A program made the position numbers and the translations under genes. 48,123 nt of DNA from Corallococcus praedator (GTDB lineage: Bacteria; Myxococcota; Myxococcia; Myxococcales; Myxococcaceae): contig NZ_RAWI01000024.1 in NCBI RefSeq assembly GCF_003612125.1, positions 1-48,123 of the forward strand, written 5' to 3'. The notes beneath the pieces were generated by a model. That model searched no databases and was not told the DNA's origin. It saw only the letters and a list, made by a program, of their open reading frames with translations. Below are positions 44,112 through 48,123 of the stretch, in pieces (position 1 is the stretch's first letter; every line of letters starts with the position of its first letter).

Positions 44112-44861
44112 CTAGAAGTCCGCGATGCGCTCCGACAACGTCGGGTCGTCCACGAAGGGGTTGCGGTTCTGCTGGACGGCCTCGATGCCGTCGTTGCGCT
44201 TCACTTCCGCGGCGTCGACCTTGTCCAGCGTGTTCCACTGCTTGAGGACGGACTCCTCGTCGGGCGGAATGGGCTTGTTGTACACGGTGGAGAAGTAGAA
44301 CAGCGCGCGAGCGACGTTGCCCTTGTGCGCATCGGGCGGCTCGAAGACGGTGCGGCCCTTCTCGTCGGTGCCGAACTTGGCGCCGTTCTCCGTCCACTTC
44401 ACGTTCTTCACCGTGCCGAACGGGTAGTTGCCCCGGATGGAGTTGGCCTTGCTGTCGGTGGGGAACAGGTGGTGCAGGTCCGCCTTCGCCGCGCCCGTGG
44501 CGCCCTTGGACTGGGGCCAGGTGTGCTCGGTGTTCATCACGTTGCTGCTGGGAATCTTGTCCGTCTTCACTTCCTTGCCCGTGTAGACGCACTTGACGAA
44601 GCCGTCATGGTTGTCGAGCGTGGTGAAGATGACCTTGCGCGCGCCGTTGTAGCCCAGGTCCTTGTGCTTGGAGACCGCGTCGTGCAGCGCCTTGATGAGG
44701 ATCTTGTCCTTCATCCCGTCGTAGCGCGGGTCCGGACCGGCCGGCGTGAAGTCGTCCACCGGCGCCGCCTGCTTGAACGGGGCCTTCTTCGGAGCGGCAG
44801 TCTCGAAGCTGGAGGCCGAGGTGGTGCGGGGCGCGGTGAGCGGGCGGGACGAGATGATCAT
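44112..44861 (-). CDS. Endonuclease I family nuclease (EndA/NucM-like)
   Basis: 249 residues from ATG 44861; a longer frame reaches 44936 but the extra residues look untranslated. The family core is clear: KVIFTTLDNHDG, CVYTGKEV, NTEHTWPQSKG at 110-120 with His113, DLHHLFPTD at 128-136 and NSIRGNYPFG, followed by FEPPDAHKGNVARALFYFSTVY. These form the beta-beta-alpha metal nuclease site that cuts DNA and RNA without sequence preference. Secreted relatives have a classic signal peptide; here the N-terminus (MIISSRPLTAPRTTSASSF) is Ser/Thr/Pro-rich without a hydrophobic core, so the export route, if any, is unclear. It lies 10 bp from the next gene on the same strand. Confidence 0.92.
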   Translation of the reverse strand: MIISSRPLTAPRTTSASSFETAAPKKAPFKQAAPVDDFTPAGPDPRYDGMKDKILIKALHDAVSKHKDLGYNGARKVIFTTLDNHDGFVKCVYTGKEVKTDKIPSSNVMNTEHTWPQSKGATGAAKADLHHLFPTDSKANSIRGNYPFGTVKNVKWTENGAKFGTDEKGRTVFEPPDAHKGNVARALFYFSTVYNKPIPPDEESVLKQWNTLDKVDAAEVKRNDGIEAVQQNRNPFVDDPTLSERIADF

Positions 44862-45158
44862 GACGGCCCTCGGATTCGAGGTGGGGGGATGACCGATTCT
44901 CGCCCACCGGCGGCCCCGGTTGCGTGCCCCCCGCATTTTCCCTCCGGTCCGGTTGGTTTTTCCGCCCCAACCCGTGACATCCCCGGAAATGGGTTGGCAC
45001 GGAGGCCCTTTCCGCCCCGAAAGCGGGGCTCATCGCCGGTACCAGGGCCGCCCGGGGCCAGTGGGCACGGTCTCCGGCGGACTCCGGGGTGGGCGCGCTA
45101 TGCCTGGAAGTACACGGGGCCCGGCGGAGCAGGCCCGTCACGCGGCAGGGGGTGGACG
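44862..45158. promoter_or_regulatory. Divergent promoter region between nuclease and epimerase-like genes
   Basis: 297 bp with no supported gene. CCAACCC (44967-44973) and GGGTTGG (44991-44997) form a 7-bp inverted repeat around a 17-nt centre, a spacing that suits a dimeric regulator. The sequence is pyrimidine-rich with TTTTTCCG and TTTCCG tracts near it. No reliable -35/-10 pair was found. Confidence 0.35.
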
Positions 45159-46118
45159 GTGAAGATCGTGATTCCAGGTGGCACGGGGCAGGTGGGCGCA
45201 CTGCTGGCGCGGGCCTTTCTCGCGCGGGGTGACGACGTGGTGCTCGTGAGCCGGGGCGGCCGGGGCGTGGCGCGCACGGTGTCCTGGGATGGGCGCACGC
45301 TGGGGGACTGGGCGAAGGAGGTGGACGGCGCCGACGCGGTCATCAACCTGGCGGGGCGCAGCGTGAACTGCCGCTATTCGGAGGAGAACCTGCGCCAGAT
45401 GATGGACTCGCGGGTGGACTCCACGCGGGTGGTGGGACAGGCCATCGCGCAGGCCGCGAAGCCGCCGCGGGTGTGGCTGCAGATGAGCACCGCGACGCTG
45501 TACGCGCACCGGCTGGACGCGCCCAACGACGAGGCCACGGGCCTCATCGGTGGGGATGAGCCGGGGGTGCCCGCTTACTGGAAGCGCAGCATCGACATCG
45601 CCAAGGCGTGGGAGCGCACGCTGGCGGAGGCGAACACGCCGCACACGCGCAAGGTGGCGTTGCGCACCGCGATGGTGATGGGCCCGGACCGCGAGGGCAT
45701 CTTCGACGTGCTCCTGGGGCTGACGCGCCGGGGCCTGGGCGGCACGGCGGGAAGCGGCCAGCAGTACGTGTCGTGGATCCACGACCAGGACTTCGTGCGC
45801 GCGGTGCAGCTGCTGCTGGAGCGCGAGGACCTGGAGGGCCCCGTGAACCTGGCGGCCCCGAATCCCCTGCCCCAGCGGGAGATGATGGCGAAGCTGCGCG
45901 AGGCGGCGCACGTGGGCGTGGGGCTGCCGGCGATGAAGTGGATGCTGGAGGTGGGCGCGTTCTTCATGCGCACGGACACGGAGCTGCTGTTGAAGAGCCG
46001 CCGCGTGGTGCCCGGGCGCCTGCTGGAAGCGGGCTTCACCTTCGAGTACCCCGAATGGGGGGCCGCCGTGCGAAACGTCGTGGAGCGCTGGCGCAACGCG
46101 GAGCCGGCCCGGAGCTGA
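45159..46118 (+). CDS. TIGR01777 family NAD(P)-binding epimerase-like protein (YfcH type)
   Basis: 319 residues from GTG 45159, with AGGGGG about 7 nt upstream; the frame is open far upstream but lacks coding character there. GGTGQVG at 7-13 binds the dinucleotide; VINLAGRSVNCRYSEEN is the family fingerprint, followed by DSRVDSTRVVGQAI, MSTATLYAH and RTAMVMGPD. The C-terminal region (NLAAPNPLPQREMMAKLREA...LLKSRRVVPGRLLEAGFTFEYP) is the DUF1731 tail typical of this family. It belongs to extended SDR proteins; substrate unknown. The alpha/beta hydrolase gene starts 3 bp after its stop, so they form an operon. Confidence 0.93.
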   Translation: MKIVIPGGTGQVGALLARAFLARGDDVVLVSRGGRGVARTVSWDGRTLGDWAKEVDGADAVINLAGRSVNCRYSEENLRQMMDSRVDSTRVVGQAIAQAAKPPRVWLQMSTATLYAHRLDAPNDEATGLIGGDEPGVPAYWKRSIDIAKAWERTLAEANTPHTRKVALRTAMVMGPDREGIFDVLLGLTRRGLGGTAGSGQQYVSWIHDQDFVRAVQLLLEREDLEGPVNLAAPNPLPQREMMAKLREAAHVGVGLPAMKWMLEVGAFFMRTDTELLLKSRRVVPGRLLEAGFTFEYPEWGAAVRNVVERWRNAEPARS

Positions 46119-46121
46119 CCT

Positions 46122-47003
46122 GTGTCCTCGAAGAAACCTGGCGTCCGGTGGTTCCGCGTCCTCGCGCTGCTGCTCGTCCTGGGAGCGGCGGGATTCGGAG
46201 CGCTCACGGCGGTGCGGGGCCTGCGCACGGCGGCGTCGCTGGTGCATCCATCGCGCATCCCGGTGGTGCACCCGTCCGGACCGGAAGCACTGACGGGGCT
46301 GGAGGACGTGTCGTTCCAGGCCGCGGGGCAGGTGCTGCGCGGGTGGTATCTGCCGTCGCGCGACGGCACGGCGGTGGTGCTGGTGCACGGCTTCGCGGCG
46401 AACCGCACGCAGCTCCTCTTCGAGGCGGGGGTGCTGGCGAAGTCCGGACACGGCGTGCTGCTGTTCGACCTGCACGGCCAGGGCGAGAGTGACGGCGACA
46501 CGATTGGCTGGGGCGACAGCGAGCGCGAGGACGTGAGGGCGGCGCTGTCATTCGTCCGCGCCCGGCCGGACGTGACACCCGGAAGGGTGGGCCTGTTCGG
46601 CTTCTCCATGGGAGGGACGACGGCCCTGCTGGTGGCGCAGGAGGATCCGCGCGTGAAGGCGGTGGCGGTGGCGGGCGCGTTCCCGGACCTCGCGGGGGAC
46701 ATGGGCTCGCACTACGGCGCGAGCACCTGGGCCGTGCTGTGGGGGCTGCGCCGGGCGGGCATCGACGTGGAAGCGGTACGGCCGCTGGACGGGATGTGCC
46801 GGTTGGAGGGAAGGCCGCTGCTGCTCATCAACGGAGGCAGCGACCCGGACGGGCCCCAGAAGCTGGGAGCCAGCCTCTACCGCGCGGCCTGCGAGCCCAA
46901 GGAGCTGTGGGAGGTGCCGGAAGCGGCCCACGGGGAGTACGCCCAGAAGGACCCCCAGGGCTACGCACAGCACCTGCGCGAGTTCTTCGACCGCGCGCTA
47001 TGA
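46122..47003 (+). CDS. Membrane-anchored alpha/beta hydrolase
   Basis: 293 residues from GTG 46122, preceded by GGAG in the end of the upstream gene. A single hydrophobic segment at about 12-30 anchors the protein. The hydrolase core shows VVLVHGFAANRTQLLFEAG, LLFDLHGQGESDG, and the nucleophile elbow GFSMGG with Ser162; a late Asp (GGSDPDGP) and His (PEAAHGEYA) complete the triad. This looks like a BEM46/serine aminopeptidase-type esterase with the catalytic domain outside the membrane. Substrate unknown. Its stop overlaps the convergent regulator stop by 6 bp. Confidence 0.9.
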   Translation: MSSKKPGVRWFRVLALLLVLGAAGFGALTAVRGLRTAASLVHPSRIPVVHPSGPEALTGLEDVSFQAAGQVLRGWYLPSRDGTAVVLVHGFAANRTQLLFEAGVLAKSGHGVLLFDLHGQGESDGDTIGWGDSEREDVRAALSFVRARPDVTPGRVGLFGFSMGGTTALLVAQEDPRVKAVAVAGAFPDLAGDMGSHYGASTWAVLWGLRRAGIDVEAVRPLDGMCRLEGRPLLLINGGSDPDGPQKLGASLYRAACEPKELWEVPEAAHGEYAQKDPQGYAQHLREFFDRAL

Positions 47004-48062
47004 GCGCCGGCCCTTCGAGACGAACTCCCCTCGGGAATGGGTGCCCGTCTTCGCGAAGATGGACTTCACGTGGACCTTCACCGTCTCCACGGAGCCAGTC
47101 CCAGCGATCTCCTTGTTGGACGCTCCCTCGAACAGCCCGTCCGCCACCTCGAGTTCCCGCTCGGTGAGCAGCCGGTGCCACTCCGGCCGCAGCCAGTGGG
47201 AGTGCTCCTTCATCCGCACCTGCCACAACATGCGCCCGGCCCACAGCAGCGTGGACGCCGTGAACGACACCTCCAGCCGCTCCCCGTTCCGCTCCATCAC
47301 CAGGGCCTGCAGCGAGGGATCCGTCGACTCATCGAAGCGCGACAGCTCCCGCACCCGCCGCGTCCATTCCTGGGGAACGCCGTCGTGGAGTTCATGGGCG
47401 GAGAACCACTTCGCCACCAGGGGAATGGCCGTGCCCGACTCCACGACCTTGCGCCCCAGGACGTTCAGGACCAGGGAGGGATTCGGCTCCAGGGAGATGA
47501 CCTTCAGGAGGTCGTTCTCGAAGCGGTAGGCATACAGCTCCTGGACCGTGGCCATCGCCTTGGCGATGTAGGGCACGAGTTGCTGGAGGAGCCACTGGGC
47601 CCGGAGCGAGAAGGCTCGGGAGGCCTCGCGATACATCGCGATGCTTCCTTTCAATCCCTGTGCCTCGAAGAGCAGGGACGCCATCACGCGCCGCAGGTTC
47701 AGTCCCACGCTCTGGCTGCGCTGGAAGGTCTCCATCTCCTCCAGCGACCGGCCCTGGAGCATCTGGGTGTCATTGAGCACGACGTTCGGCTGGACCACGG
47801 TGGCCTGAAACACGAAATCGTTCTGGGCCCATTCGCTGTAGTCCTTCAGCAGGGGGTGGACCGTCTCCGTCTTCCACTGCAAACCCGCCGAGCCATCCGG
47901 ATTGACGCAGCCAATCGCGATGTGATCCGCTTCGCAGAGCCGGGCCAGGGTGGTCCCGAGGGCCTCATAGATGGCTTCCAGGGTCCGGGCGCCGTGAAGT
48001 CTGTCCTTCAACTCCATGATCAATGCCTGCTCACGCGCCAGGAACTTCAAGGGTCTGCTCAT
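46998..48062 (-). CDS. LuxR-type regulator with N-terminal GAF-like sensor
   Basis: 354 residues from ATG 48062; an in-frame TTG at 48086 would add eight residues, but the ATG has a GGGGG tract 9 nt upstream. The first 160 residues (LHGARTLEAIYEALGTTLARLCEADHIAIGCV... onward) look like a GAF-type sensor. The last 55 hold the LuxR/FixJ helix-turn-helix: LTERELEVADGLFEGASNKEIAGTGSVETVKVHVKSIFAKTGTHSR, with the invariant T-x-R-E-x-E-V start and V-x-x-H-V-x-x-I-x-x-K recognition helix. No receiver domain is present, so it should respond to a ligand rather than to phosphorylation. Its target is unknown. Confidence 0.9.
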   Translation of the reverse strand: MSRPLKFLAREQALIMELKDRLHGARTLEAIYEALGTTLARLCEADHIAIGCVNPDGSAGLQWKTETVHPLLKDYSEWAQNDFVFQATVVQPNVVLNDTQMLQGRSLEEMETFQRSQSVGLNLRRVMASLLFEAQGLKGSIAMYREASRAFSLRAQWLLQQLVPYIAKAMATVQELYAYRFENDLLKVISLEPNPSLVLNVLGRKVVESGTAIPLVAKWFSAHELHDGVPQEWTRRVRELSRFDESTDPSLQALVMERNGERLEVSFTASTLLWAGRMLWQVRMKEHSHWLRPEWHRLLTERELEVADGLFEGASNKEIAGTGSVETVKVHVKSIFAKTGTHSRGEFVSKGRRS

Positions 48063-48123
48063 GGTGGTATTGCCCCCGTGTTTCAATACTTCGCGAGCAT
48101 GACAATGCGGGGTAACCCTGCCC

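Noticed and set aside
44995-45000. TGGCAC resembling a sigma-54 -24 element in the divergent promoter region
   Set aside because: The required GC-type -12 element at the correct spacing is absent.
43839-45158. Upstream extension of the epimerase-like frame to 43839
   Set aside because: The extension is antisense to the nuclease and zinc-protein genes and has no coding character; GTG 45159 with a ribosome site and the GGTGQVG motif defines the start.

Overview
The window is high-GC DNA of myxobacterial character (Myxococcus/Corallococcus type). The evidence is a very strong G/C third-position bias, a giant NRPS/PKS reading frame, several DUF and lipoprotein genes of myxobacterial style, and some GTG starts. 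This placement is inferred from sequence style, not from a marker gene. One block at about 36.2-39.9 kb is plainly different: only about half G+C by eye, with A/T-ending codons and a TTG start. It looks horizontally acquired.

Layout. 1-2756 (minus): a GT-C-like membrane protein, a small membrane protein and a secreted PPP-type phosphatase that runs off the left edge. 2836-6138: a YaiI/DUF188 protein, a lipoprotein, an M20 amidohydrolase and a small outer-membrane barrel protein. 6240-35354: one 9,704-residue assembly-line protein. 35362-36183: a nucleotidyltransferase-fold protein 7 nt behind it. 36408-39577: a translationally coupled pair (unknown 289-aa protein plus SF1 helicase) in low-GC DNA, a candidate defence cassette. 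39876-48062: acyltransferase 3, DUF2071, a DUF2089/DUF4097 pair, a duplicated zinc-binding protein, endonuclease I, a TIGR01777 epimerase-like protein, an alpha/beta hydrolase and a LuxR-type regulator.

The assembly line reads FAAL-ACP / C-A-PCP / KS-AT-ACP / C-(hollow A)-luciferase-like monooxygenase without carrier / five C-A-PCP modules / TE. Active-site codes read by eye suggest aromatic (weak), malonyl, [oxidation], Pro-like, Pro-like, Val, Gln-like and Asp (strong). The expected product is an N-acylated peptide with a polyketide-extended and then oxidised residue in its middle, possibly an alpha-keto unit. There are no epimerisation domains, no MbtH gene, no phosphopantetheinyl transferase gene and no exporter gene in the window.

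The two most interesting items are the carrier-less monooxygenase module, in which an adenylation domain has decayed into a scaffold around a flavin oxygenase, and the two-gene low-GC helicase cassette.
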